A DNA stretch of 64,000 bases from Deinococcus arcticus (lineage in GTDB: Bacteria > Deinococcota > Deinococci > Deinococcales > Deinococcaceae). The stretch spans positions 180,165 through 244,164 of the forward strand of contig NZ_PYSV01000005.1 of assembly GCF_003028415.1 (NCBI RefSeq), written 5' to 3'. Positions 45,401 through 54,745 of the stretch are shown here, one piece after another; the stretch's first letter is position 1, and every line of letters starts with the position of its first letter. The position numbers and the translations under genes were made by a program. The notes beneath the pieces were generated by a model. That model saw only the letters and a list, made by a program, of their open reading frames with translations, was not told the DNA's origin and did not search any database.

Positions 45401-48400
45401 AGGGCCAGCGAACTGCCCTGGTGGCCACTCCAAGCTGGCAGCGGCGCGGCGCCCAAGGACGTTCTGTTCTTTCCTCGGATGGCAGATAGCCACGAAGAGA
45501 TTCAGAAATTGCGTGAGATCGGAACGTTCACGCCGGATCGTCGGCCAGTGATTGAAGCCGATCTTCTGCCTGAGTTCCGAGCTGAGGCCGGCACCACGAT
45601 CCTGCGTTTGCTCCGAAGTGAAGAACAGCAGTTGGAGGAACTTTGCGCGCTGGTGTCGCAGACGCCGCTGTACCACGTCGGCAGCATCACCGGGCGGGCC
45701 AGAGCCTGGATGACCGCTTTTGGCGCCATGGACGTTCGACGACTTCCACTGCTGGGTTTGCTGCACGCTTTTGAGCGTGAAGAAATATGGTTAACCAGGC
45801 TGCTCAAGGCCGCATCCCGGCCGCTCATGCCGGAGCGGTTGAGCGAACAACTTCTTCATCTTTATGGGCAGATCACGGGCGCGGCGGATCAAGAGGTGCG
45901 CACAGCCGCGACAGACGCTTACCTGGCGTTGCTGGCGGACGTGCGGGATGCGGGAAGGCCCCTCAGCGTTCTGACGAATTTGCATCTTCTCAATGGGGTC
46001 GGCGAATGGCGCAAGCCTGATGATCTGACGGTGGTTGGCGCCCAGTATGACCCACGCTACGTGCTTCATGAGAATCACCGCAGAGCGCTGTACGGTGAGG
46101 GGCTTTCCAGCAGCAGCGATTTGCCAGTAGGCCCAGCCCCTTCCATGGACGTGCCGCTTGACATTGCCCTGAAAAACGGTGGGCAGAGCCTGCGTGCGTT
46201 CGTGCGGGAGTGTGAAAAGGCCGATATTGCCCGTGAGCAACTGGGAGCCTTCCTGGGTCTGCTGGACGGCAACCCGGAGCTCCATAAAACTGCTGCGGGT
46301 TATCTGGCCAACTTCGATTTTGGTGTGTTCCGCGAACAGGCCCTGCGTGACGTGCCCTCGGATAAGCTGCCGCACGGCTTCAGAACGTATAAGGAGCTGC
46401 TCGACCAGACCAGGTTGCTGATCACTGTGAATAAAGGGCGTACCCAGAAAGTGGCCAATCTCCTGGGTGACGCTCTTGAAGTGCCTTTTCAGGAAGACAG
46501 CCAACTCACCAGCATCTTTTCCCACCGGCACGGCCTGAAACCGTTCCGGCATAGCGGCTTCTACGTCTATCCGGTGGAGCTCAAGTGGGTCGATCTTCAG
46601 CGCAGTGACCTGAACCTCAGTGAACTGTTGCTGCACTCCGTGCGTTGGGTGCTCTCCGCCTACCATTCCTATTTACCTCCCCATGTTGCGGCCGAGTACT
46701 TCAAAGTCGTCAACAGCAGCCAGGCGACAGTGAAAGCCACGCAAAGCCGTCTGATCAAAGCAGCGGCGCAAACCTGGGGCCGGCAGTTGGGCCTGAGCCG
46801 GGACAGCCGTGTCAGGTTGCTGCTGAGCCAGATTGATCAAGCGGACCGTGCAGCGGAGCAGGCGCGTGAGCAGGGGGCGCCGGCGCGTGAGCGTGAGGCT
46901 CTCGCTCAGGTCCATGACCATCAGGTGCGACTTCGTAAACTGGTGGAGGACGACGCAGACACACAGAAAACGCTGCTGGCAGGAGTTCGGAAAAAGGTGC
47001 AAGATCAGCAGTATGTGCCAGCGAGCGTTCCGTTTGAGCTGCTGCAGAATGCCGATGACGCCCTGATCGAGTGGCAGGAAATGACGCGCGAGATGGATGA
47101 GCGCCGGCAGACTTTTACCCTTGCACTGCAAGGACAAACCTTGCGGGCCGTACACCATGGCCGACCCGTCAATTTCTACGCGTACGGTGACTTTGATGGA
47201 CGAAGCCGGAGCTTTGACGCTGATCTTGAAAAGATGCTGACGCTGCTTTCCTCCGATAAGGGGGCAGGCGTGACCGGTCAATTTGGTCTCGGTTTTAAAA
47301 GCGTGTTTCTTCTTTCAGACCGGCCCACCGTGAAAAGCGGCCGACTGGCCTTCACGGTATTGGGCGGCGTTTATCCAGTGGTGCCCACTGAAAAAGAAGT
47401 GACGGCGCTGCGGAAATTCACGGAGAGCGTCTCTCCTCCTGAAGTGGCAGACGGCACCTTGATTGAGCTGCCGCTCCGCGACGTCACTCAGGCCAAGAAT
47501 GTCATGGCGCGCTTTGGTGACCTTGCGCCCTACACGCTGGCGTTTACCCGCGCGATTCGGACACTGCAACTGCACGTGGAGGGGGATAAGAGCCGCTGGA
47601 CCTGGCATGCCCAGGCCATCAGGCGCGGCGTGCAACTCGTCCGCGCTCAGCCCAGTGGCGCCCGGCATAAGCCATTAACGGCCCTTGTTCTGCACACAGG
47701 GCAGGTGGATCTCTTGATTCCGTTGCAGGACGGCGGTTTTGGTTCGCTTCCGGTGACCATTCCTAACCTGTGGGTGACGGCGCCCACAGAGGAGGCCCTG
47801 AAGCTGCCTTTTCTGGTGAACGCTGCGTTTCCCCTGGATCCCGGCCGTGCCCAGCTGGCGCGTAATGAGGAGCAGGTCAGTGCTTTTGTCCGGAGCCTGG
47901 TCCCGGATCTACGAGACGCATTGACCCAGTTGTTCCTCTCGACGGCAGAGGCACAGTGGAGCCAGGTGAAAGGCTGGGCTCCGCCTTTGGCCCCTGACTT
48001 CCTCCGTGGTCTATGGAAGGTGCTTGCTGAATCCATTGCACAGGCAGCGCCGACGCCTGCCCTGGACGCTGTTCGGGCGCTGCTCTGGGGCACCACAGGC
48101 GCGTACGGCGCGCTGACCCTTGAGCAGCGGCTGATTCCGAGCCTTCTGCCTGAGGAGTACGACACCCTGGTAAAGGCCGGGGATCCCGCGCTGTCCATCC
48201 TGGAGGTCGAATCCAAAGCGGCGAAGGTGCTGCTTAAACAGCCGGGGTTCCGCAAGAAATTTCCGCCTGGCACGCTGATCAGCGAACAGACGGCACGCAC
48301 CCTACGCGCGCTGGGTCTCCCAGTCCCGCAGAAGCGGATCAACCTGATCGACGCACTGACGCTGCTGTTTCCAGAGCAGCAGGTATCACCCGCCGCAGCC

Positions 48401-49828
48401 CTTTGGCTGACCGCTGTACTGAGCGACGAACAACTGCGGCACCTGCGAGAGGATGAAGCCACAGACAAGTGGCTTGACGGCCTGACTTTCCTTGCACAGG
48501 ACCGCGCGTATCATCTGCCGGCTCACCTGTTGGTGGGCACCTCCAAGACCGAGTCAGATGAAGCGGCGCGCTTTCCCTTCGCACCAGACAGCGCCCGTCT
48601 GTCTGAAGAGTATCCGCCGGCAGCCCTGGCTCTCTTCCGCAGACTCAGAGGTGACGCGCCAAAACTCTCGACGGTCACCTGGCTGCTGCACGCTACGCCG
48701 GACAAACGGCTGGCTGCTCTGAAGTACCTGTCAGCCCTGGGCGCCAAGGATCCGGTCGCTGTGGACTTGCGTCAGCAGATCGCTGGTACCTGGCTTCTTC
48801 ATGACCGTATGGTTTCGTCTGCCGTGTGGGCCAAGCTGACGGAGGAGGAGCAGATTGACGTCTTAAACGTTCTGCGCCAAGCCCGTCAAATGCTCGCGCC
48901 CCCGGAAATCTCAACTGTGAACGTCGGGGCTGAGGAGGAGGACGACGATGTCGGTGACCTCCCACAGTTGCCTTCCGACGCGGTACGCCGCTTGGCTGCC
49001 TGGTGGGCCCGCGAGGGGCAAGCGTACGCGAGCCGTTACAATGCCCGGCTTTATCCGGGTGGCGTTCCGCTGGTCACGAGCAGCGACGTTGATCTGGACT
49101 CGGCCCATGACCGTCAGGCGTGGCTCTCATTGCTGCTGCTCAGCAGCCTTCAATCCATGGGCCGGGTCAAACCAGAAGCGCACCGCGGCTTCCTGACCCT
49201 GCTTCAGAGTAAAGAGTGGATTGGCACCTACAGTGACCCGTTCACAAGCGATGAGGCTTGGCTTGGCACAGTTCGGGATTTCCTAACCTCCAATCCTGAA
49301 GTGCTGAAATTCGCGCACTGGATGCGAGGTTTCGTGGGTTTCTACCAACTCGGGCGCTGGCTGCCCCAATACGTGGAGCTGATTTTGAATTTTGAACACA
49401 TGCCAACCACTTCCCTGCGTACCCTGCTGGCCCCTGACGTGAATCCGCTGCTGTCTGGCAGTGGGCTGAGTGCACCGCCTCTGGGCCGCACCCTGGGTAT
49501 TGGCGGGCCTTTTCTGATCCGCGAGTTGCTGCGCGCGGGCGTCCTGATCAACCCAGCCCTACAGCCCCTGGCCTATGTACCCACCCGTCGGGTCTGCCGG
49601 GTGGTTGAGCAACTCACTGGAATCACTCTGTCTGAGGAGCAACCAGAGCAGAACTCGCGTGCAATTCACGCTTACCTGATGAAGGAGCTCGGAGCCACTG
49701 GCGCCACCTTCGGAGGTCACTTTGATCTTCCCCTGCAGGCGCTTGCGGGGACTGGCCGGGATGATCAGGATGCCCGCGCACTTCAGCAACGGCTGTTTGG
49801 CCATACGCTGGCCGGGAGTCTGGCATGA
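42416..49828 (+). CDS. Giant sacsin-like protein with two Hsp90-type ATPase modules
   Basis: This 2470-aa protein starts with GTG behind CAGGAG. The first GHKL ATPase module has LKELIQNADDSGSD (about 29-42, with E31, N35, D38) and VGKFGLGLKSVFYLAEAL (about 101-118). The second lies near 1540-1640, with FELLQNADDALIEW and VTGQFGLGFKSVFLLSD. These are the N and G motifs of sacsin repeats, as in Hsp90 relatives. Between and after them are long regions without recognised domains. Sacsin-type proteins in bacteria occur in defence islands, often with helicases and nucleases. It overlaps the helicase gene by four bases (ATGA). It may act as an ATP-driven clamp or sensor; that is inference. Confidence 0.85.
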   Translation: MAGFKRSNLTDIKFLRNLFNEATDHFLVLKELIQNADDSGSDGQGTASFVALGCSMGLPDADHPLLSAPAIFAVNDGVLSPPDAEAIVSLGLSTKGGDSSTVGKFGLGLKSVFYLAEALFFMDARLSPDDRWASPHFDVLSPWLSGDSPIRPEWLQFGTADRARILTHLKELGIPEGFVVWVPLRRKSDCLVPGHELPVQVMSNYFGDQPFSISDQTIQDVQDLMPMLGRVRRIIVKSRPEVDAPLLVLNQVGSQRTSNFRHQAPFQRTFAGAITSTMKAPTVYVGHEVLVEHEWLTSLNQSEHWPSTEVVTLYGNMQKKDPSVPHGAAVWQRSSGQEGRLRALWSVFLPVEEALNEVLNTSSTYTLTLHGYFFLKEDRKAIYDLDPTPDGRLPANVSELRRHWNGLLAVQATLPVVLQGLAEITSDATDDERTEVSRALRRSGFAKQHMEALTSRYQWACVLRNATFQWTLTSAVQTFLPVQRHPALLDLWPELPALAGEHALLDAGSPNFVARTLCAPIWPLDLARQLVAHLDFVALLGRPDQMQGLRMTLRFLPLSELRDVLLQAVRQAWPLCETARLSKHRSEVAALLAELFPEQVLALSESFPAELAERVRLVACRVLIVPFGYAPASKERLLNERDAQLLLDTIQVEDDIAPVLRLIKDRLPETVELAAVCGSRKLLPTSRGSQGTGPWLTLQEAAGLAGTGRIFRQYGDDAALLGHLQDVLGNEQLFLVPNRLVDLLELDIPRLSVTAVLNTVRHAATAAPARDRLALVRKLIESSPTVLERTENRPVLRSLLHGSSAHAADESTPLLISEGSGTLWGKVARLAAESSPLGWTVIRDPVEFLNARAKRFLGVDVASPASLGPLLTGAPHAFPGAKLTPEERETLILEWKDDTLLKKLPLFKTLRGPLTAITPGVHLDGGLAVSDALSGKVILLARPESELLKKRLAALAPVLTPSDVWEYLRNEPDVWQHWQALLDALKKMPGTVTPQRASELPWWPLQAGSGAAPKDVLFFPRMADSHEEIQKLREIGTFTPDRRPVIEADLLPEFRAEAGTTILRLLRSEEQQLEELCALVSQTPLYHVGSITGRARAWMTAFGAMDVRRLPLLGLLHAFEREEIWLTRLLKAASRPLMPERLSEQLLHLYGQITGAADQEVRTAATDAYLALLADVRDAGRPLSVLTNLHLLNGVGEWRKPDDLTVVGAQYDPRYVLHENHRRALYGEGLSSSSDLPVGPAPSMDVPLDIALKNGGQSLRAFVRECEKADIAREQLGAFLGLLDGNPELHKTAAGYLANFDFGVFREQALRDVPSDKLPHGFRTYKELLDQTRLLITVNKGRTQKVANLLGDALEVPFQEDSQLTSIFSHRHGLKPFRHSGFYVYPVELKWVDLQRSDLNLSELLLHSVRWVLSAYHSYLPPHVAAEYFKVVNSSQATVKATQSRLIKAAAQTWGRQLGLSRDSRVRLLLSQIDQADRAAEQAREQGAPAREREALAQVHDHQVRLRKLVEDDADTQKTLLAGVRKKVQDQQYVPASVPFELLQNADDALIEWQEMTREMDERRQTFTLALQGQTLRAVHHGRPVNFYAYGDFDGRSRSFDADLEKMLTLLSSDKGAGVTGQFGLGFKSVFLLSDRPTVKSGRLAFTVLGGVYPVVPTEKEVTALRKFTESVSPPEVADGTLIELPLRDVTQAKNVMARFGDLAPYTLAFTRAIRTLQLHVEGDKSRWTWHAQAIRRGVQLVRAQPSGARHKPLTALVLHTGQVDLLIPLQDGGFGSLPVTIPNLWVTAPTEEALKLPFLVNAAFPLDPGRAQLARNEEQVSAFVRSLVPDLRDALTQLFLSTAEAQWSQVKGWAPPLAPDFLRGLWKVLAESIAQAAPTPALDAVRALLWGTTGAYGALTLEQRLIPSLLPEEYDTLVKAGDPALSILEVESKAAKVLLKQPGFRKKFPPGTLISEQTARTLRALGLPVPQKRINLIDALTLLFPEQQVSPAAALWLTAVLSDEQLRHLREDEATDKWLDGLTFLAQDRAYHLPAHLLVGTSKTESDEAARFPFAPDSARLSEEYPPAALALFRRLRGDAPKLSTVTWLLHATPDKRLAALKYLSALGAKDPVAVDLRQQIAGTWLLHDRMVSSAVWAKLTEEEQIDVLNVLRQARQMLAPPEISTVNVGAEEEDDDVGDLPQLPSDAVRRLAAWWAREGQAYASRYNARLYPGGVPLVTSSDVDLDSAHDRQAWLSLLLLSSLQSMGRVKPEAHRGFLTLLQSKEWIGTYSDPFTSDEAWLGTVRDFLTSNPEVLKFAHWMRGFVGFYQLGRWLPQYVELILNFEHMPTTSLRTLLAPDVNPLLSGSGLSAPPLGRTLGIGGPFLIRELLRAGVLINPALQPLAYVPTRRVCRVVEQLTGITLSEEQPEQNSRAIHAYLMKELGATGATFGGHFDLPLQALAGTGRDDQDARALQQRLFGHTLAGSLA

Positions 49829-52455
49829 CCCTGCAGTCCGGCGATCAGGTCGCGCACCGAACGCTTGGGGTCGGCCGAATCATGATGCTGGCCGAAGGCA
49901 CCGCAGTCGTTCGCTTCGATTCTGGCATTCAGGAAGTCCTGCTCGCAGAGTTAAGCGCCCAAACCACCGTGCTGCAGGCCTTGCGCACCGGGCAGCAGCA
50001 CGCACCGCAGCAGGCGCAGCAGCGGATCCAGGCCGAGCTGATCAGTTCCCTCAACGATACCTGGGGCGTGTTCTCGCGCTCGCGCATTGCCCTGCTGCCT
50101 CATCAGCTGTGGGTGTGTAAACAGGTGCTCGACAGCTGGCCGCCCCGCTGGCTGATTGCCGATGACGTGGGGCTCGGGAAGACGGTTGAAGCGGGATTGA
50201 TCCTCTGGCCGCTCCTCAGCCGGCGTCAGGTGGTTCGATTGCTGGTGATTGCGCCCGCGTCACTGACTGGCCAGTGGCAACACCGAATGAAGAAGATGTT
50301 CGATCTGAACCTCACGGTGTATGACCCCTCGCAGGACCGGGAAGACGCCCGGGAAGGCACCACCTACTGGGACATTCACAATCAGGTCATCGCGTCGCTG
50401 CAGACCCTCCGCGACAACCACAAGGGCCGGCATGAGCGTCTGCTCGCCGCTGACGCGTGGGACTTGATTCTGGTGGACGAAGCGCACCACCTCAATGTGG
50501 ATGAGGCCACCGGCGCCACGCTGGGATTTGAGCTGATGGCAAAACTGCAGGATGCCGACAAAATCGGTGGGCTGCTGCTGTTCACCGCCACGCCGCACCG
50601 GGGCAAGGATTACGGTTTCCTGTCGCTGCTCGAGCTGCTTCGCCCGGATCTCTTCAAAGCCAATGAGGAAATGGCCAGCCAGCTCGAGCACCTTTCGAAA
50701 GTTGTGATCCGCAACAACAAACAGACGGTGACAGACCTTCATGGGCAACGGCTGTTTCAGGCGCCGGTGGTTACCAGCGAGGAATACACCTATTCACCTG
50801 AAGAAGCGACCTTCTACGAGCGGCTGACGGACTTTATTACCACGGGTCAGGCCTACGCTGCGTCGCTGGGCAACACTGCAAACAGCCAGGCTGTGATGCT
50901 GGTGCTGATCGCACTGCAGAAGCTGGCCTCCAGTTCCGTCGCTGCCATTCGCCGCGCGCTGCGCAGCCGCGCAGCGCGGCTCAAGGGCGAGATCAGTAGA
51001 GCGGACGCCCAGACACGCGAGCTCACGGCCTTACAGGAGGCCGGAGACATAGAGGGAGCCAACGCCCTTGAAGAACTTGTGGGCTTCTGGAGCGGCGGTC
51101 TGCAACTGATGACCGACGAGAAGGAGCGGCTTGAGGAACTGCTGGAGCTTGCCGACCAGGTCGTTGAAGAAACGAAGATCCGGGCGATCATGACGGCCCT
51201 GAATGGGCGCTTCGCCGACCGGTCCGTCCTCTTTTTCACGGAGTACAAGGCCACGCAGTCGTTGCTGCTCGAGGCCCTGACCCAGACCTATGGCGAGCAG
51301 AGCGTTACCTTCATTAACGGAGACGACCGCGCAGACGACGTTCTGGGTGCGAGCCTGCACACCACGCGTGATCGAGCCGCCACCGAATTCAATGAAGGCA
51401 AGCGCCGCTTCCTGGTTTCGACTGAAGCGGCGGGGGAAGGGATTGATCTGCAGCAGAGCTGCCACACGCTGATTCACGTGGATCTACCGTGGAACCCGAT
51501 GCGCCTTCACCAACGGGTCGGGCGCCTGAACCGCTACGGTCAAACCCGGCAGGTTGAAGTCCTCTCGTTCCGCAACCCCGGCACCGTTGAGGCGCGCATC
51601 TGGGACAAGTTGAATACCAAGATCGACAGCATCATGAAGGCCTTTGCCCATGTGATGCACGAGCCAGAGGACTTGTTGCAGCTCGTTCTGGGCATGACCT
51701 CGCCCCAGGTGTTCCAGAACGCGTTTTCAGGTGCGGCCCGTCAGGGAAACAACCTGGACGAGTGGTTTGACCGGACCACCTCGCAGTTTGGAGGGCGTGA
51801 CGTCCTCAACACCGTTCAGGAACTGATTGGACACAGCACCAGCTTCGATTACCAGCAGGTCAGTGACGTTATCCCCCGGGTGGACCTGCCTGACCTCATT
51901 CCCTTCTTTCGCCAGGCCCTGCGGTTGAATCAACGCCTGGTGGATGAACAGGACGACCTGCTGTCCTTCAAGACGCCAGAAGCCTGGCTGGGCGAGGTGG
52001 GTATCCTGCGAAATTACCGCGAACTGGGATTCAACCGGGCCCTTAAAGGCAAGGACGTGGCGGGTGTGGGGCACAAGGTGGTGGACCGCGCGGTGGCGCA
52101 AGCCCGCAAGTATCCCGCCAACGTCGCCGTGGCTGAGTGGGCTGGACTGAGTGCGCCTCTGTATGTCTTCCGGATCGCGGACCGGGTGACGAATACCCCC
52201 GGAGCCCGCCGCACGCTGGTAGGCCGACTTATGGGCGAGCAGCCCACATGGCTACGCGATTGGGAGCTGCTGCAACTGCTCAATGGCCTCAAGGCCGGCG
52301 CCGATGGCGTACCTGCCCCGGGGCTGATGACCGCTCTTGCCGACATGCTGGAGGACGAAACGCGCGCCCTGGAAGCCAAACTGCCTGAGCTCAATCTTGA
52401 CTACGCCGCCCCGCTGATTGAACCGTACGCCGTGTTTGCCCCTCAACTCAAGTAG
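49825..52455 (+). CDS. SNF2-family (RapA/DrmD-like) helicase
   Basis: This 876-aa protein has an N-terminal RapA-like small beta domain (GDQVAHRTLGVGRIMML). Helicase motifs follow: ADDVGLGKTVEAGLIL (Walker A, about 112-127), LVIAPASLTGQW, DEAHHLN (motif II), LFTATPHRGKDYG (motif III) and, in the second lobe, LVSTEAAGEGIDLQQSC and LHQRVGRLNRYGQTRQVEVL. It would translocate along double-stranded DNA. Similar SNF2 enzymes (DrmD) work in DISARM, but the other Drm genes are not here. It starts inside the stop of the sacsin-like gene and is followed after seven bases by the NucS-like gene, so these three form one unit. Confidence 0.88.
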   Translation: MTLQSGDQVAHRTLGVGRIMMLAEGTAVVRFDSGIQEVLLAELSAQTTVLQALRTGQQHAPQQAQQRIQAELISSLNDTWGVFSRSRIALLPHQLWVCKQVLDSWPPRWLIADDVGLGKTVEAGLILWPLLSRRQVVRLLVIAPASLTGQWQHRMKKMFDLNLTVYDPSQDREDAREGTTYWDIHNQVIASLQTLRDNHKGRHERLLAADAWDLILVDEAHHLNVDEATGATLGFELMAKLQDADKIGGLLLFTATPHRGKDYGFLSLLELLRPDLFKANEEMASQLEHLSKVVIRNNKQTVTDLHGQRLFQAPVVTSEEYTYSPEEATFYERLTDFITTGQAYAASLGNTANSQAVMLVLIALQKLASSSVAAIRRALRSRAARLKGEISRADAQTRELTALQEAGDIEGANALEELVGFWSGGLQLMTDEKERLEELLELADQVVEETKIRAIMTALNGRFADRSVLFFTEYKATQSLLLEALTQTYGEQSVTFINGDDRADDVLGASLHTTRDRAATEFNEGKRRFLVSTEAAGEGIDLQQSCHTLIHVDLPWNPMRLHQRVGRLNRYGQTRQVEVLSFRNPGTVEARIWDKLNTKIDSIMKAFAHVMHEPEDLLQLVLGMTSPQVFQNAFSGAARQGNNLDEWFDRTTSQFGGRDVLNTVQELIGHSTSFDYQQVSDVIPRVDLPDLIPFFRQALRLNQRLVDEQDDLLSFKTPEAWLGEVGILRNYRELGFNRALKGKDVAGVGHKVVDRAVAQARKYPANVAVAEWAGLSAPLYVFRIADRVTNTPGARRTLVGRLMGEQPTWLRDWELLQLLNGLKAGADGVPAPGLMTALADMLEDETRALEAKLPELNLDYAAPLIEPYAVFAPQLK

Positions 52456-52462
52456 GTGCCTG

Positions 52463-53569
52463 ATGCCTGTGGAAACCTCCATCTGGAAAATCGGTCAGAC
52501 CGTCGAAAAGATTCCCTTTATCCCCCTGGCCCTGGAGAGCGAATTGCAGGCGGCCCTGGAGCAGAACCTCGGTATTCTCAATCCGGGTCTGATGTTGATT
52601 GGGCGTCAGGTGCGCACCGAGAACAACAAATTCATTGATCTGCTGGCCATTGACAGCGAGGGTCACCTGCACGTGATTGAGCTCAAGCGTGGCTTGACGC
52701 CACGCGACGTGGTGGCGCAGGCCCTGGATTACGCGGCCTGGGTCCGCAAACTGGGTCACGAGGACGTTGGTCGGATCTACGGCGAAAACCATGCCGGTGC
52801 CAGTTTTGCCGATGGCTTCCGGGACACGTTCGACGCGGCCGTTCCAGAAACGCTGAACGCCTCGCATCAGCTCACCATTGTGGCCAGTGACATTGATCCG
52901 TCCACCGAGCGAATTGTCCAGTACCTTGTGGATTACGGCGTGCCGATCAACGTGGCCTTCTTCCGGCACTTCACGGCGGCAGGCAGTGCGTTTCTGGTGC
53001 GCTCGTGGCTGATTGACCCGGATGAGGCGGCTGAGCGGGTCGAGCGCCGCGACAGCAACAAAAAGCAGCAGCCGTGGAATGGTCAGGACTATTACGTGGC
53101 CTTCCGCGAGGAGCAGTGGCGCAGCTGGGATGACGCGGTGAAGTACGGATTCCTGAGTGCAGGCAGAGGGAAAAAATACACCCGCCTGCTTGAAGGGCTG
53201 CAGCCGGGACGACGGGTGGCGGCTTATATCCCTAAGGTCGGGTACGTCGGTGTCGGAACCGTCACGTCGGTGGCCACACCCATGAAGGACTTTCCGTTTC
53301 TGCTGGACGGCCAGGTGCAGCAGGCGTCCGCGCTGACGTTCAGTGCGCCTGAAGCCCTGCATGACCTTGACGACCCGGACCTGTCGGAATGGCTGGTCGG
53401 CGTCAGCTGGCATCAGACCGTTCCTAAACATGGGGCCCTGGCGGGGGGCAATCTGTTCAGCAACCAGAACATTGTCTGCCGGCTGCGCGACCAGGGCACA
53501 TTGGACGCCCTGGCCAAACATTTCCCGAAGGCATTTCAGGATGCCAGTTCTGCTGGAGGGACGCCCTGA
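52463..53569 (+). CDS. NucS/DUF91-like PD-(D/E)XK endonuclease
   Basis: This 368-aa protein has the DUF91/NucS-type nuclease core at about 25-95: LQAALEQNLGILNPGLMLIG, RQVRTENNKFIDLLAID, then LHVIELKRGLTPRDVVAQAL and DYAAWV. The catalytic set D (IDLLAID) and E-x-K (IELKR) is in place. A later half (VAFREEQWRSWDDAVKYGFL; RRVAAYIPKVGYVGVGTV) may be an EVE/PUA-like DNA-binding domain. It probably cuts DNA handed over by the SNF2 helicase. The ATG at 52463 is seven bases past the helicase stop, and the helicase frame itself explains the open codons further upstream. Confidence 0.8.
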   Translation: MPVETSIWKIGQTVEKIPFIPLALESELQAALEQNLGILNPGLMLIGRQVRTENNKFIDLLAIDSEGHLHVIELKRGLTPRDVVAQALDYAAWVRKLGHEDVGRIYGENHAGASFADGFRDTFDAAVPETLNASHQLTIVASDIDPSTERIVQYLVDYGVPINVAFFRHFTAAGSAFLVRSWLIDPDEAAERVERRDSNKKQQPWNGQDYYVAFREEQWRSWDDAVKYGFLSAGRGKKYTRLLEGLQPGRRVAAYIPKVGYVGVGTVTSVATPMKDFPFLLDGQVQQASALTFSAPEALHDLDDPDLSEWLVGVSWHQTVPKHGALAGGNLFSNQNIVCRLRDQGTLDALAKHFPKAFQDASSAGGTP

Positions 53570-53589
53570 ACGCGTGGGATCCGGTCAGT

Positions 53590-54015
53590 GTGGCTGGAGC
53601 CATGGCGTACTACGAAGAGCGCCGGAAGCTGCGGCACCGGGACGCACGACTGACCCGTGCGGAAGCCATTTCGTTTGCGATGCATGACCTGTGGCTTCAG
53701 CTTCTCGCGCCCTACCGCGTGTTCAGCGATGCGGAGACGCCGGACGGCGTCGTCCGGTGGAAGATTGCCCTTGACTACAACGACAAGCAGAGTGACGTCA
53801 TCACCGTTCTGTGGGAGCTGCAAGGGGAACATCGGGAGCGCGACGCCGTCCGGCTAAGCAGCATCCTGCGCAATGAATTCATGCGTGGCGTCCGGGAAGG
53901 CCAGCACAACTTCTCGTTTCAGTGGCCGGACCCCGCGCAGGTGCGTGAACGAGGCGTTCTGTTGGCGCGGTTGAATGAACGTTACCCATCAGGTCTGGAC
54001 GAGGCCGACGAATGA
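53590..54015 (+). CDS. Hypothetical protein (about 141 aa)
   Basis: This soluble protein has helices (YYEERRKLRHRDARLTRAEA, HDLWLQLLAPYRVF) and a strand-rich middle (VRWKIALDYNDKQSDVITVL). The start is uncertain: GTG at 53590 or ATG at 53602 (MAYYEERR); the frame is open upstream and neither has a strong ribosome site. It follows the NucS-like gene by about 20 bases on the same strand and probably belongs to the same operon. No family was recognised. Confidence 0.6.
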   Translation: MAGAMAYYEERRKLRHRDARLTRAEAISFAMHDLWLQLLAPYRVFSDAETPDGVVRWKIALDYNDKQSDVITVLWELQGEHRERDAVRLSSILRNEFMRGVREGQHNFSFQWPDPAQVRERGVLLARLNERYPSGLDEADE

Positions 54016-54086
54016 AACAGGCCGAGATTGCCTCGGGTCAGCCTGCCGCCTGGTCAGCCTTTCGCTCGCCTATTGGGAAACCGAGC

Positions 54087-54644
54087 CTACAGTTCGGCCC
54101 CGACACCGAAGCGGCGTTTCGTGTCGGCTTCGAGCTGCTGTCTGAACGAACGGGCCCACAGCACCCGGTCCTTATCGCGGAGACTCAAATGGTCAGGCAC
54201 CGCTGCCTGAACAGCCGCGACAAATCCCTGGTAGCCCTCCCACAATCTGCCAAAGTCCCAAATATCTGCGAGTTTGTGATGGTTCCCCAACTGCTCGCAG
54301 GCCCGCACGTCGTAGATGGTGAACTCGTCCGGATAAAAAACCGTGAGGATCGCCGATGCCATGGGGAGGCGAAACCCCCAGTCCACCATCAGCACCTTCA
54401 ACCTCGCCGCGGCGTTCTCTGCGCTTCGAACTTCCGTCACCAGCTGCTGGACTGCCAGATCAAGCTCCGGATTTCGTTTCATCAGCCGGGCTGCCACCCT
54501 CGATTTGGCTCGGTTGGCCTTCCAGACCACAATGCAGAAAAAGTCGAAGGTGCTGATCTCCTCGTCCGCCGCAAACCTGACGCTGACTGTCTCAAACAGA
54601 TACCGCTCCAGGTCGTAATACGCCAGATCGTCCATGCCTGCCAT
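54087..54644 (-). CDS. Hypothetical protein, inverted within the defence island
   Basis: This 185-aa protein is the only minus-strand gene between 34 and 62 kb. Its sequence has FDFFCIVVWKANRAKSRVAA, then KVLMVDWGFRLPMASAILTV and FYPDEFTIYDVRACEQLGN. The pattern 'WG.....ASAILT..YP..FTIYD.R' resembles a HhH-GPD-like fold seen in small genes of restriction islands. A long plus-strand frame covers the same DNA, but its translation has no such pattern. It converges on the preceding gene and diverges from hsdM. Confidence 0.7.
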   Translation of the reverse strand: MAGMDDLAYYDLERYLFETVSVRFAADEEISTFDFFCIVVWKANRAKSRVAARLMKRNPELDLAVQQLVTEVRSAENAAARLKVLMVDWGFRLPMASAILTVFYPDEFTIYDVRACEQLGNHHKLADIWDFGRLWEGYQGFVAAVQAAVPDHLSLRDKDRVLWARSFRQQLEADTKRRFGVGAEL

Positions 54645-54745
54645 GCAAGCACATCACGCCCAGGCAAGCCCACTCGGCGCCCGTCTCAAAAAAAGCAGGG
54701 TTTCGGTCCCGCAAACCATTCTTTCCGCACTAGGCTGAGGTCAGC

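Noticed and set aside
49825..54015. A complete DISARM system
   Set aside because: Only the helicase resembles DrmD; no DrmA, DrmB (DUF1998), DrmC (PLD) or DISARM methylase is present.
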